Shown piece by piece: positions 17,869 through 26,767 of a stretch of 64,000 nt of DNA (positions within the stretch are counted from its first letter, which is position 1; each line of letters opens with the position of its first letter). The notes beneath the pieces are model-generated. The model worked only from the letters and a program-made list of their open reading frames with translations. It made no database searches and was not told where the DNA came from. The position numbers and the translations under genes were made by a program. Source of the DNA: JAAEPI01 sp965212145 (GTDB lineage Bacteria > Bacteroidota > Bacteroidia > Cytophagales > Cyclobacteriaceae); contig CBDBUY010000004.1 of assembly GCA_965212145.1 (NCBI GenBank), positions 372,001-436,000 of the forward strand. The letters run 5' to 3'.

Positions 17869-18095
17869 TTGATAGTCGCCCCTTTTGATTGCAGGATTGA
17901 TTCAATAGCACTGACACTAGTCATATCAGCTATTTCTTCAGCCGTCAGGTCAATATTAAAAGTCTCTTCAATATGTGTAATCAAAAACATGTGACTCATG
18001 GAATCCCAATTTGGGATATCCAACATTTTTGTTTCTGATGTAAATTCTCCTTTTGGAGTATCCAAAGCTTCACTAAGCACGCTTGCTAAGTCCAT
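17865..18095 (-). CDS. Acyl carrier protein
   Basis: A 76-residue four-helix carrier protein. The phosphopantetheine site is Ser32 in NWDSMSHM, close to the D-S-L/M motif, and helix III reads TAEEIADMTSVSAIESIL. It is clearly not the housekeeping AcpP, which has a GADSLDTVEL-type motif and sits with fab genes. The adjacent adenylation enzyme and SDR make it a dedicated carrier for a loaded acyl or aminoacyl group. A holo-ACP synthase is not present in the window and would have to come from elsewhere. Confidence 0.9.
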   Translation of the reverse strand: MDLASVLSEALDTPKGEFTSETKMLDIPNWDSMSHMFLITHIEETFNIDLTAEEIADMTSVSAIESILQSKGATIK

Positions 18096-18097
18096 TT

Positions 18098-18805
18098 TTA
18101 AACTAGTTGATATTTACCCATTAGATTAGTTGCCTCTTGCCTGCTATTAAACATTAGGACATCTATGATCGATAATGCAGATACAAATTTGTTACCGAAT
18201 TGCGGATATTCAAGCGATTTGTCCATTTCTATGAATAGTAGTTCTAACCCATTTTTCTCAAATTCTGTCTCAGAATAAAGATGTGCTCCGTTAATTGGAT
18301 TTATATAAGTGCTGGCATTCAGCCGATTTGACAAATCCAATATTTTATCCTGGCCATTGCCAGACCGGTCGTATTCAAGATCTGAGGACCTGAGAAATTC
18401 ACATTGCAGTTCTAAATAGTCGGCAATAGGCACAATCGAAGAAATGGCTAAATCCGAAATTGAACTTCGAGGAGTCATCTTGTTCATTACCTCTTCAACC
18501 ATAGGTAACAAATCGTCGAAATATGGAGCTTTCTTGTACGCAATCTTCAATGTTGTCAAAAAGTTGTCCCGCCACTTTGATTCGGATGAAACCATAGTCT
18601 CATTGATTTTCCTGTTTTGACTTGGTTTATTGAGAGGAATACTGAATAAATGCTCCTGATCATTCAGCAAGATTTGGTTTCGATTGATCCAACCACGTTT
18701 GATGAAGTTGACATCATCAAAAAAAACAAATTTATCAACAGCCATGATCAACTGAAAATATCCCAAATACGGGAAGATATAAGGCTGCATTATAGCTATT
18801 GTCAT
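18098..18805 (-). CDS. WbqC family protein
   Basis: A 235-residue protein beginning TIAIMQPYIFPYLGYFQLIM, then VFFDDVNFIKRGWINRNQIL: the hallmark start of the WbqC family. Members occur in O-antigen and other glycan loci and are often beside aminotransferase and acyl-carrier genes. Their biochemistry is not settled; an acyl- or aminoacyl-transfer role has been proposed from context. Here it sits 2 bases from the ACP gene and 3 bases from the DegT gene, which supports a link between the carrier-bound acyl group and the amino sugar. Confidence 0.88.
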   Translation of the reverse strand: MTIAIMQPYIFPYLGYFQLIMAVDKFVFFDDVNFIKRGWINRNQILLNDQEHLFSIPLNKPSQNRKINETMVSSESKWRDNFLTTLKIAYKKAPYFDDLLPMVEEVMNKMTPRSSISDLAISSIVPIADYLELQCEFLRSSDLEYDRSGNGQDKILDLSNRLNASTYINPINGAHLYSETEFEKNGLELLFIEMDKSLEYPQFGNKFVSALSIIDVLMFNSRQEATNLMGKYQLV

Positions 18806-18808
18806 GAC

Positions 18809-19891
18809 CTAATCGTATTTCACAATCCTGATTATCATTCTCGCAATCATGTCAATATCCTGATTAGTCAAATCATGATACAAGGGAAGGCACAAAATTC
18901 TATTTGAAATATCCTCTGAAATGGGACATGATTCCCCGTTTAAGTAGGGCAACTTATTCAAAGTTGGATAAAAATATCGTCTAGCAAAAACCTCATTAGC
19001 TTTCAAACCCTCATAGACCTTAGTAGTAACTGATGCCGTTTTAAAAATCACCGGAAAATACGAATAGTTCTTAGATGCAAACTGATTCCATTCCGGAATT
19101 TCGTACCCAATTTCCTCTTGCCAACCTAAATATCTTTCTGAGAGATTTTTTCTCCTTTCAATGATTCTATCCATATATGGCAGTACTGCCAAACCCATTG
19201 CAGCATGGAACTCGCTATTCTTTCCATTGATTCCTAATCCATGAAAATCTATAAAAGACTTATGTCCGAAATTTCTCATGCTAGCCATGGATTTTAATAA
19301 TTCAGGCTCTTTCGTAACAACAGCCCCACCCTCAACCGTGTGAAATATTTTGGTGGCATGAAAGCTAATTGTACTTATATCTCCAAAATCCAAAACACTT
19401 GTATTTCGATAAGAAACGTGAAAACAATGAGCCGCATCGTAAATCACCTTTAGTTTATATTTCAATGCAATGGCCTCAATCTTTTCAATTTCACATGGGT
19501 TCCCGAAACAATGGGTAGCGATAATTGCAGAGGTTCTTTCTGAAATAGACCTCTCAATTAATTCAGCATTCAAATTCAAAGTTTTCGGATCAATATCAAC
19601 ATAGACTGGAGTACACTCCTCCCATACTATACTGCTACTAGTAGCTACATAACTGAATGGTGTTGTAATCACTTCGCCTTTCAAATTCAACGCCCTAATT
19701 GCCATTTGAAGTGCTATGGTCCCATTTGTTACAAACAACAGATGCGTAACATTTAAATATTCCTTTAATCGCAATTCAAGATCACTTGCATTTGGGCCGT
19801 TATTAGTTAGCCAATTCCTTTTCCAGATATCTGAAATATATTCATCGAAATTCTCCCTGGGAGGTAAGAAAGGTTTGGTGACTGGAATCAT
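18809..19891 (-). CDS. DegT/DnrJ/EryC1/StrS-family sugar aminotransferase
   Basis: A 360-residue PLP enzyme. TNGTIALQMAIRAL and TPFSYVATSS bind PLP and substrate, D152 in YDAAHCFH contacts the pyridine ring, and K181 in SFHATKIFHTVEGG is the Schiff-base lysine. The family transaminates keto-sugar nucleotides to 3-, 4- or 5-amino sugars in surface-glycan pathways. Its product would be the natural substrate for the formyl- and acetyltransferases in the operon. Overlap of 4 bases with the sulfotransferase gene. Confidence 0.93.
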   Translation of the reverse strand: MIPVTKPFLPPRENFDEYISDIWKRNWLTNNGPNASDLELRLKEYLNVTHLLFVTNGTIALQMAIRALNLKGEVITTPFSYVATSSSIVWEECTPVYVDIDPKTLNLNAELIERSISERTSAIIATHCFGNPCEIEKIEAIALKYKLKVIYDAAHCFHVSYRNTSVLDFGDISTISFHATKIFHTVEGGAVVTKEPELLKSMASMRNFGHKSFIDFHGLGINGKNSEFHAAMGLAVLPYMDRIIERRKNLSERYLGWQEEIGYEIPEWNQFASKNYSYFPVIFKTASVTTKVYEGLKANEVFARRYFYPTLNKLPYLNGESCPISEDISNRILCLPLYHDLTNQDIDMIARMIIRIVKYD

Positions 19892-20598
19892 GTCTTATTC
19901 TCCCAAGGAAATTCAGATAATTCGGTTTGGATACCTAAAAAATTACAGAATGGATCAAAATGCGTTTTATCTGAAATGTTTATTTCCAGAAAATCTTGAG
20001 ACCTATTTCTAAAATATTCTCTCACTACATCGTTATGAGTTTCATATTTATTACAGTAGAACTCTTTGTCGTAAAGTGGAACTATTGGATAGTTCCAGAA
20101 CATCTTGAACATTTCCAATGTCCAACCTTTCCAGATATACTTTGACTTTGCCAAGTCTTTTTCAGTCGGTAAGCATTTGCTGCTACTCGAGAACTTTTTA
20201 ATATGAGATTTGCATAGCGATCTGTGCCAAGTTTCCGGATCATCCCTAGTAGTTAAAATGAATTTTGAGCCAGGAAAGTTTTCATCAATTGTAGGTAAAA
20301 TTTCCGAAAACATAAAAGGACTATCTTGAAAGGCGTCAGCAGTATGTATAAATCTCACCAGATTATCAAACTTCTTTCTTAAAACTTCCTTTGATAGAAG
20401 CTCACCAATCGCTTGATTTCCAACCCTTAGGCCCGTCAGACGAAACATCCTCTCAATTGACGTAGTGCCAGTCTTCCACATCCCAACAACAAAAACCTTG
20501 TTATAATCCTTTTTTGATATTGAAGTTATTGGTGCTTCGTGTAACTCATCTAGATTAATCCGGAAAGTCTTGTTTGAATATGGTATTTTAAGAATCAT
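19888..20598 (-). CDS. Sulfotransferase family protein
   Basis: A 236-residue enzyme with the 5'-phosphosulfate loop KVFVVGMWKTGTTSIERMF near residues 33-51 and the 3'-phosphate contact KFILTTRDDPETWHRS further on. The family moves sulfate from PAPS to hydroxyl or amino groups. It is encoded between the aminotransferase and the ABC transporter, so sulfation of the cytoplasmic glycan precursor before export is plausible. No membrane segment is seen. It overlaps both neighbours by 4 bases. Confidence 0.85.
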   Translation of the reverse strand: MILKIPYSNKTFRINLDELHEAPITSISKKDYNKVFVVGMWKTGTTSIERMFRLTGLRVGNQAIGELLSKEVLRKKFDNLVRFIHTADAFQDSPFMFSEILPTIDENFPGSKFILTTRDDPETWHRSLCKSHIKKFSSSSKCLPTEKDLAKSKYIWKGWTLEMFKMFWNYPIVPLYDKEFYCNKYETHNDVVREYFRNRSQDFLEINISDKTHFDPFCNFLGIQTELSEFPWENKT

Positions 20599-21809
20599 GT
20601 ATCAATTTTCCACTTACCCTCAAACTCAATTGGTGGGTAAATGTCAATGTCAGATGTTACTTGAAATTGTAAAACGGAATCAAACCTAGCCAAAGAGTGT
20701 TTCTGAAATTCTTCCGATACGTAAAGAGATAAAGTGTAGAAACCCTTTGAAAGATTCAATTTGGGTATTAAAAGTCTAGCATGCACTATTTTTTGAGTCT
20801 GGGTTTCATGACAAAATTCAATTGGAATAGGAGATCTTTCCACAACAATTCCAATCGGACTATGATCCTGATTTAAAATTATAATTCCCAAATAAATAGT
20901 CTTGATTTCTAATGGAGCTTCAAATTCAACCACAACCTCCAGATCCTCCCCGGTGAGAAGAATTTCTTCTTCACTAGGAGATTTGACGTAAACCTTAGTC
21001 AATTCAATCTTACCATCTACTTTCTCATAGGTTGAGCTATTCTGCAGGAACCTCTGGTAATATAAATCGATCCCTGATGCAACATCTCCAGAATTATACT
21101 TTGGAGTTCCATATTCCAATAATAGAAGAAGATGTGCAATACGCGAGACTTGCGGCATCTGATGGGAAACAAAAATGATTGCGGTATTCTTCAATAAATG
21201 ATCAATCAAAGAGAAACATTTAATTCGGAACCCAACATCACCTACGGCGAGTACCTCATCAATCAATAATATATCAGGTTCCAATTGTGCCGCCACGGCA
21301 AAACCTAGTCTGACCCGCATTCCTGAACTATAGCTTTGCACAGGGGTTTCCATAAATTCTTCCAACTCGGCAAATTCCACAATATCATCGTATTTGGCGT
21401 CAATTTCCTCCTTCTTAAACCCTAAGACGGCCGCATTGTTATAGACATTTTCTCGTCCTGTCAAAATGGGATTAAATCCTGCACCTAACTCAATTAACGC
21501 ACCTACGCGTCCATTCATTTCTATTCTTCCTTCGTCCGGCTTGATGAGCCCATTGAGCATCTTCAAGAGGGTACTTTTCCCAGCTCCATTGTGACCGATT
21601 AAGCCCAGACATTCTCCGCGTCTGAGTTCAAACGAAACATTTTTCACGGCCCAGAATTCTCCTTTTCTAAGATCATTGTTATTTCTGCCCCCGGTCAACT
21701 CCGCATAGATATCCTTGATTCCGTACCATAGTGATCGCTTTAAGCTGCGACAAAACTTCTTTGAAACACCTTCTACATTGATTAGAACCTCTTCTGATGC
21801 TTTACTCAT
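20595..21809 (-). CDS. wzt: Polysaccharide ABC transporter ATP-binding protein (Wzt) with C-terminal glycan-binding domain
   Basis: A 404-residue protein. Residues ~1-245 are the ATPase: Walker A GHNGAGKSTLLKML, signature YSSGMRVRLGF, Walker B DILLIDEVLAVGD. Residues ~255-404 form an Ig-like beta domain like Wzt_C, which recognises the finished, capped end of an O-antigen chain in E. coli O8/O9a. That implies chain-terminus-dependent export, where a terminal modification such as methyl or sulfate could be the signal. The permease gene is 4 bases upstream. Confidence 0.93.
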   Translation of the reverse strand: MSKASEEVLINVEGVSKKFCRSLKRSLWYGIKDIYAELTGGRNNNDLRKGEFWAVKNVSFELRRGECLGLIGHNGAGKSTLLKMLNGLIKPDEGRIEMNGRVGALIELGAGFNPILTGRENVYNNAAVLGFKKEEIDAKYDDIVEFAELEEFMETPVQSYSSGMRVRLGFAVAAQLEPDILLIDEVLAVGDVGFRIKCFSLIDHLLKNTAIIFVSHQMPQVSRIAHLLLLLEYGTPKYNSGDVASGIDLYYQRFLQNSSTYEKVDGKIELTKVYVKSPSEEEILLTGEDLEVVVEFEAPLEIKTIYLGIIILNQDHSPIGIVVERSPIPIEFCHETQTQKIVHARLLIPKLNLSKGFYTLSLYVSEEFQKHSLARFDSVLQFQVTSDIDIYPPIEFEGKWKIDT

Positions 21810-21813
21810 ATTC

Positions 21814-22653
21814 TTAACTTCCCGACCTTTCGATCAGTAATGGAATCGCCAACCGAAACAAAATGAGACCTCCAAATAGAACTGTCAAAGAGCCTCCCAC
21901 AGTAATGTAAAAACCATTGTCCAATGCTGTATTTCCTAAGGCAATCCAATTTCTTGAATGATCTAAGAGGATGGCTACAGGATTGAAACTGGCAATGGTA
22001 TTTATGAAACCAGTTGATGGAATAGGATAAATAATGGGTGTCAAAAAAAAGGCAAACTGACTAACCACTCCTATTCCTCTTTGCACGTCCCCATAGAGCA
22101 TAGCGGCAGGAATCAACAAGAGACTTATTGAAAACCCAAGTATCACCAGGCTGAATACACCAAGCACACCCATCACAGAGCCCAACATGAACCCATATCC
22201 CAGAGAAAGAAAAACGATAATTAATAATGCCAGCTTAATCAGCACATTGAACAGGATTTCATAGAAGGCCGCCAACAAAATGGCCTCTCTTTCAAAGTTG
22301 ATTTTGACCAACATTGACTTAGACTGTTGAACCATCTTTAAAGGAAGGTTCAACGCGTCCAAAAATATCTGCCATAGAATAATGCCGGAAAACACAAAGG
22401 CGGTGTAGGGAATCTCACTTTCCGGAATCGAGAAGACATTTTGACTTTTTAGGAAAATCCAGAAAATCGCCGAAACGATAGGGGGTATAAATGCCCAAGC
22501 CAGTCCAATAATGGACTGACGATACATGGCGCTTAAGTTTCTTCGAAAGAGACGCCATGCTAAAAATCTCCCCGAAGAAAAATCTCGAATGATCCCTTGA
22601 ATTAAATCAACCGGCTTTAAAATTTGAGAGGATGGCTCGTATATGTGTCTCAC
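21814..22653 (-). CDS. wzm: Polysaccharide ABC transporter permease (Wzm)
   Basis: A 279-residue ABC-2 type permease with six predicted membrane helices and the family pattern FLAWRLFRRNLSAMYRQSII in the N-terminal amphipathic segment. GTG start at 22653 (VRHIYEPSSQ...). With Wzt it would export an undecaprenyl-linked glycan across the inner membrane. It is the first gene of a minus-strand operon of about 12 genes, divergent from the second sulfotransferase gene. Confidence 0.92.
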   Translation of the reverse strand: MRHIYEPSSQILKPVDLIQGIIRDFSSGRFLAWRLFRRNLSAMYRQSIIGLAWAFIPPIVSAIFWIFLKSQNVFSIPESEIPYTAFVFSGIILWQIFLDALNLPLKMVQQSKSMLVKINFEREAILLAAFYEILFNVLIKLALLIIVFLSLGYGFMLGSVMGVLGVFSLVILGFSISLLLIPAAMLYGDVQRGIGVVSQFAFFLTPIIYPIPSTGFINTIASFNPVAILLDHSRNWIALGNTALDNGFYITVGGSLTVLFGGLILFRLAIPLLIERSGS

Positions 22654-22725
22654 AAGACAACTTTCATAATTGAGTTGCGAAGGTACAACTCGTCATGAAT
22701 TTCGTTTAGTTTCGAAGAAGCATTT
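22654..22725. promoter_or_regulatory. Divergent promoter region between wzm and a sulfotransferase gene
   Basis: The only divergent spacer within the polysaccharide locus (72 bases). It contains an inverted repeat gagttg/caactc (22672-22677 and 22686-22691) with an 8-base spacer. No good TAnnTTTG box was found on either strand. It must drive at least one of the two flanking transcripts; the repeat is a candidate regulator site only. Confidence 0.35.
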
Positions 22726-23670
22726 ATGAAAATCACGGATTCAAATTTGGTTTTTATTGTATCCCAGCCAAGAAGTGGCTCAACACTTCTTCAGGCCATA
22801 CTGTCACAATCAGATCAGATCAAGACCACAAGCGAACACTGGCTATTATTGCCTTTTTTATCGATTTACAAACCGGAATTAATCAATGCACAATATGATG
22901 CACAATTAGCAAACGACGCTCTTTGCGACTTTTTATACAAAAGGCACACAATGGATCAATTCCAAAAAGACCTCTCCGGTTTTTTACTGAAGCAGTATGC
23001 GAACAATTTTTCCGGTTCATATAAATACATTTTGGATAAAACCCCACGGTACTACGAAATCCTGGATGAAATAATGACCAGTTTTCCAGCCGCGAAAATT
23101 ATTGTGCTAAAGAGAAATCCAATTGTTGTTCTAGACTCCATTATAAAAACCTGGAAAAGAAAAGATATTCATGAATTAGTTCAGCGAAACGGAAGAGACA
23201 TATTTCATGCACCCTACCAATTAAATGCTTTCATCAAAAAGCATAGAAAGAATAAACAAGTCCTAACAATCTCCTACGAGGAGCTCATTACTACACCTAC
23301 TTCAACTCTGGAAAGAGTATTCGATTGGTTAGAAGTCCCATTTAAGGAAACCTACTTGAATTATACAAGTCAAAATGATTTCCAAGGAAAATATGGTGAT
23401 CCTATCGGAGTGCATAACCGAAATCGTCTTTCTTCTATCTTAAAAACAGATGAGGAAACTCTCAGGAACAACCCTAATTCATCAATACTTAATGGATACG
23501 GCGCATATTTGGGAGAACAGTTCCTCAATGAATACGGCCTTTACAAATTTCATTCATGTTACAAATCTACATGGAAGTTTAAAGCACTTGAGCTTATGCA
23601 ATGGAACAAGGATATATCGGTTCTTGAGTCAATTAAAATGACTCTGGCCAGAAAATTTGGCAATTTATAG
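22726..23670 (+). CDS. Sulfotransferase family protein
   Basis: A 314-residue sulfotransferase. The 5'-phosphosulfate loop is FIVSQPRSGSTLLQAILSQS at residues 9-28, followed by TSEHWLLLP as in stf/heparan-type enzymes, and the 3'-phosphate motif KIIVLKRNPIVVLDSI lies near 125. It differs from the sulfotransferase at 19.9-20.6 kb in length and motifs, so the locus encodes two distinct enzymes. It is the first gene of a three-gene plus-strand unit with two glycosyltransferases. Confidence 0.86.
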   Translation: MKITDSNLVFIVSQPRSGSTLLQAILSQSDQIKTTSEHWLLLPFLSIYKPELINAQYDAQLANDALCDFLYKRHTMDQFQKDLSGFLLKQYANNFSGSYKYILDKTPRYYEILDEIMTSFPAAKIIVLKRNPIVVLDSIIKTWKRKDIHELVQRNGRDIFHAPYQLNAFIKKHRKNKQVLTISYEELITTPTSTLERVFDWLEVPFKETYLNYTSQNDFQGKYGDPIGVHNRNRLSSILKTDEETLRNNPNSSILNGYGAYLGEQFLNEYGLYKFHSCYKSTWKFKALELMQWNKDISVLESIKMTLARKFGNL

Positions 23671-24403
23671 CTCTGTGAAAATATCCATCATCACCCCTTC
23701 CTTCAACTCCGGAAAGCATCTTGAGCGAGCCATTCAATCGGTTCTTGAGCAAGATTATTCTGACTTTGAGCATATTATCATGGATGGAGCATCTACCGAT
23801 GGCACCCTCGCTATTCTTAAAAAATTCGATCATTTAATTTGGGCTTCAGAAGCAGATCAAGGCCAATCCGATGCTATGAACAAGGGATTCAAAATGTCTG
23901 GTGGTGATATCATCGTTTACCTCAATGCTGACGATTGGTTTGAGAAAGGGGTCTTCAATGGAGTCGTAAAGGCGTTTGAGGAAAATTCGATAGCCGATAT
24001 GGTAGTCGGAGATTTAATCCGTGTATTGCCTGATAAGCAGATATATTACGATAATTATTCCCTGTCACTGATGGAAATCCTCGATTCATGGAAAATTCGT
24101 TTTCCACAGAACCCTGTCTCCTATTTTTACAAGAGGTCTTTGCAAGAAAAAATTGGTGAATTTCCATTGAACAACCATATGACCATGGACTATTGGTTTC
24201 TCTTGCGGGCGTATAGAATAGCCAACATCAAAAAACTCAATTCTCTGACCGGTTATTTCTATGTGGATGGAAATAATAAAAGCAGTGATGTTCAGGAAAG
24301 TCTGGATTCACTTGATCGAACAGCCAAAGAATTCCTACGAGCATATCCAGTGGTACGGTTCCAATACCTAATGAAGCGTTTAAAACGTAGATTTGGACTT
24401 TAG
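23657..24403 (+). CDS. Family 2 glycosyltransferase
   Basis: A 248-residue GT2 enzyme of the short type: KISIITPSFNSGKHLERAI, IIMDGASTDGTLAIL, YLNADDWFEKGV. This resembles WcaA/colanic-acid-type transferases whose conserved GQSDAMNKG segment is also visible. The ATG at 23657 overlaps the sulfotransferase gene by 14 bases; a GTG at 23675 (VKISII) is an equally good start. No membrane segment. Confidence 0.9.
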   Translation: MAIYSSVKISIITPSFNSGKHLERAIQSVLEQDYSDFEHIIMDGASTDGTLAILKKFDHLIWASEADQGQSDAMNKGFKMSGGDIIVYLNADDWFEKGVFNGVVKAFEENSIADMVVGDLIRVLPDKQIYYDNYSLSLMEILDSWKIRFPQNPVSYFYKRSLQEKIGEFPLNNHMTMDYWFLLRAYRIANIKKLNSLTGYFYVDGNNKSSDVQESLDSLDRTAKEFLRAYPVVRFQYLMKRLKRRFGL

Positions 24404-24420
24404 TATTTCTAATCTCTGAA

Positions 24421-25569
24421 ATGAAAATTCTGTTTATCTCCCATGAGGCCAGCCGCAGTGGAGCACCCATTATTTTGCTAGAGCTGATCAGATGGCTCAA
24501 AGAGAATTCTGACTTTTCAATTGACGTTCTTTTATTGAATTCCGGAGATATGGTCGATGAATTCCTCAAGTTGGACAATATTCATTCGCTCGCTCCGCTT
24601 AAGACGCCTTCATTTGTAAAAAGAGCATCTGATAAACTAAAGGGTACCATTTCTCAAAAGAGCGATTCGTTGAAGATTCCTAAAACACTCTGTGACAAAT
24701 CCTTTGATGTCATTTACGGCAACACGATCGTGTCTTTAGAAATGGCCTTGAAATTAAAGAACACCCAACCGGGGGCCAAAGTAGTTATTCATGTTCATGA
24801 ACTGAAAAATGTTATTTTGAATCATTTAAAGCTCAATAGATTAGAAGGGTTGCTGGAGATTCCGGACCATTTTATAGCCTGTTCCCAATTAGTCATGAAT
24901 GAATTGAATGGTTCGTTTGGGATTACTGATGAGCGTATTACTCTCATTCATGAATTTATTCAACAACCTCCCGTCAAACCTACTGGTGAGAGTGACGTTT
25001 CTAAACGCCTTGGTGTGGATGAAAAAACCTTTCTGGTTGGAGCTTGCGGCACTCCCGGTTGGAGAAAAGGGACAGATATTTTTCTCTTTGTAATCAAAGC
25101 ATATTGCCAAAAACACCCTAACGATCATGTCAAATTCTGTTGGCTCGGTGATTCGAACGATGGAGCCGTCTTAGACGGACTGAGAATAGACCTTGAAAAT
25201 CTGGGTTTGTCGGATAAGGTCATGCTCCCAGGAAAAAGCAGTCAACCATTTGACTACTTCCGTAATTTCGATGTATTTCTGATGCTCTCCAGGGAAGACC
25301 CATTTCCGCTCGTATGCATTGAAAATGCTTTGATAGGAAATCCGATTATTTGTTTTGATTCAGGCGTGGGAAGTGCCGAATTTGTAAGTCAAACTGTCCC
25401 ATTTATGGATATAAATGCAATTGTTCAAGAAATAGAAAAACTTAGAGACAATGAGTCTCTCCGAAACGAAATAGGAACTAATCTTAAAATCAAAGCCAGT
25501 GAATTCCTGTTGGAAAAACAAGCTCCAAAAGTCAAAAAATTAATAGAACAACTTGCCAAGCAATCATAG
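24421..25569 (+). CDS. Family 4 glycosyltransferase
   Basis: A 382-residue GT-B enzyme. The N-terminal domain opens ILFISHEASRSGAPIILLEL. The C-terminal domain has VGACGTPGWRKGTDIFLFV (donor-binding strand), LPGKSSQPFDYFRNFDVFLM and REDPFPLVCIENALIGNPII, the E-x7-E retaining motif of GT4. It ends 6 bases inside the convergent GT4 gene on the other strand, so the two transcripts have no spacer. Confidence 0.9.
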   Translation: MKILFISHEASRSGAPIILLELIRWLKENSDFSIDVLLLNSGDMVDEFLKLDNIHSLAPLKTPSFVKRASDKLKGTISQKSDSLKIPKTLCDKSFDVIYGNTIVSLEMALKLKNTQPGAKVVIHVHELKNVILNHLKLNRLEGLLEIPDHFIACSQLVMNELNGSFGITDERITLIHEFIQQPPVKPTGESDVSKRLGVDEKTFLVGACGTPGWRKGTDIFLFVIKAYCQKHPNDHVKFCWLGDSNDGAVLDGLRIDLENLGLSDKVMLPGKSSQPFDYFRNFDVFLMLSREDPFPLVCIENALIGNPIICFDSGVGSAEFVSQTVPFMDINAIVQEIEKLRDNESLRNEIGTNLKIKASEFLLEKQAPKVKKLIEQLAKQS

Positions 25570-26763
25570 GCCTGCATATATTTTACGATAATCCGACACA
25601 CCATTCCTTAGGGAAAATATTTTGGAACAAGCTGTGCGAATGTCCTCTTCAGAATAATTCGATTCCACCTTGTGCGTCATCTTTTCCAAATCGATTAGCG
25701 CGCCAGACTCCTGGGTAATGTATTCATCTGAATCCCCGATTCCCGCATTTGCAATAATCGGCACGCCCATGGCCATGATTTCACCCATCTTGGTGGGGGA
25801 TGAGGCATTTTTGGAGAAGGTCGGCCGGATAAAGAAAATGGAGTAGGCTGATAGGCTGATAAATAATGGCATTTGCTCGCGAGGTGCCGGACTGATAATT
25901 ATTCGTTCAGCATCCAGTCCTTGTTTCTTTACGGCCTTCCATGCAATACCTGGTTCGTCTTTGGTCACGATCAGAAAGCGCGCGGTGGGTTTTTCTTCCA
26001 ACAGTTTTACGAAGTACTCTACCATTTCACCCACCATGTACCAGGTGCCCAGCGATCCGATGTAGGTCAGCACAAAATCTTCCTTTTGGATACCTAATTG
26101 ATTCCGTAAGGCTTCCTGCTCAGCCTCCTTAATCTTGGCCGGATCAAATAAGGCCAGATCCACACAGCAGGGAATGACAGTGATCGGCAAAGGCTGTTCC
26201 TTAAGTTGCCAGGCATTCATGATGTCTTTGGCCTTATGCGTCAGGGAGACGATGTGATCGGCCTCCTTCAGGAGGACTTTTTCCCGCTGCTTAAACCACT
26301 TGTAGATGATTTTGAATAGAGGATTCTTCAGGTTCCAGATACCGCCTTCCACCCGTTCGTCTGCCCAGAATCCGCGCATGTCAAACAGGAATTTTGTACC
26401 AAACTTCTTTTTGGTTTTCAAACCGATCAAAGCCGTCAGGTAGCTGCGGCAATGGGTGATCTGAAAAGCATCATGCCGATGCAGTCTATTTACAGCACCC
26501 CATAGTTTTCCTAAATCATTCAAGGTGGAAAGCACCGGAGGAGATGAATGATAGGTCATGGGCATCCAATTGATTTCTGGGCTTTCCAGTTGTTGTCGAA
26601 TGCGTTTTTCACTTTCCTGAAACCTGTCCGGTTTTTCAAAGGAGATGATGGTGAAGCGGTAGTCTCCGGTTTTTTCCAGACCTATCAGGTAGGGGAGGAT
26701 TTGGGATTCACCGAGGGGATCGGTGAGGCCGTCATAGGACAGGTATAGGATGTGTTTTTTCAG
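25564..26763 (-). CDS. Family 4 glycosyltransferase lacking an ATG start (CTG at 26763 proposed)
   Basis: The homologous frame continues upstream of the first ATG (26565): translating to 26763 gives LKKHILYLSYDGLTDPLGES, then QILPYLIGLE and FEKPDRFQ. That is a normal GT4 N-terminus and a normal ~399-residue length. No ATG, GTG or TTG stands at the expected place. The codon before KKH is CTG and an in-frame TAA lies five codons further up. So either CTG is used, or the start codon has mutated and only a truncated 333-residue protein is made. The C-terminal domain is intact (VLTYIGSLGTWYMVGEMVEY, SPTKMGEIMAMGVPIIANA). Repeat island B starts within a few bases of the proposed start. Confidence 0.75.
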   Translation of the reverse strand: MKKHILYLSYDGLTDPLGESQILPYLIGLEKTGDYRFTIISFEKPDRFQESEKRIRQQLESPEINWMPMTYHSSPPVLSTLNDLGKLWGAVNRLHRHDAFQITHCRSYLTALIGLKTKKKFGTKFLFDMRGFWADERVEGGIWNLKNPLFKIIYKWFKQREKVLLKEADHIVSLTHKAKDIMNAWQLKEQPLPITVIPCCVDLALFDPAKIKEAEQEALRNQLGIQKEDFVLTYIGSLGTWYMVGEMVEYFVKLLEEKPTARFLIVTKDEPGIAWKAVKKQGLDAERIIISPAPREQMPLFISLSAYSIFFIRPTFSKNASSPTKMGEIMAMGVPIIANAGIGDSDEYITQESGALIDLEKMTHKVESNYSEEDIRTACSKIFSLRNGVSDYRKIYAGL

Positions 26764-26767
26764 AGAT

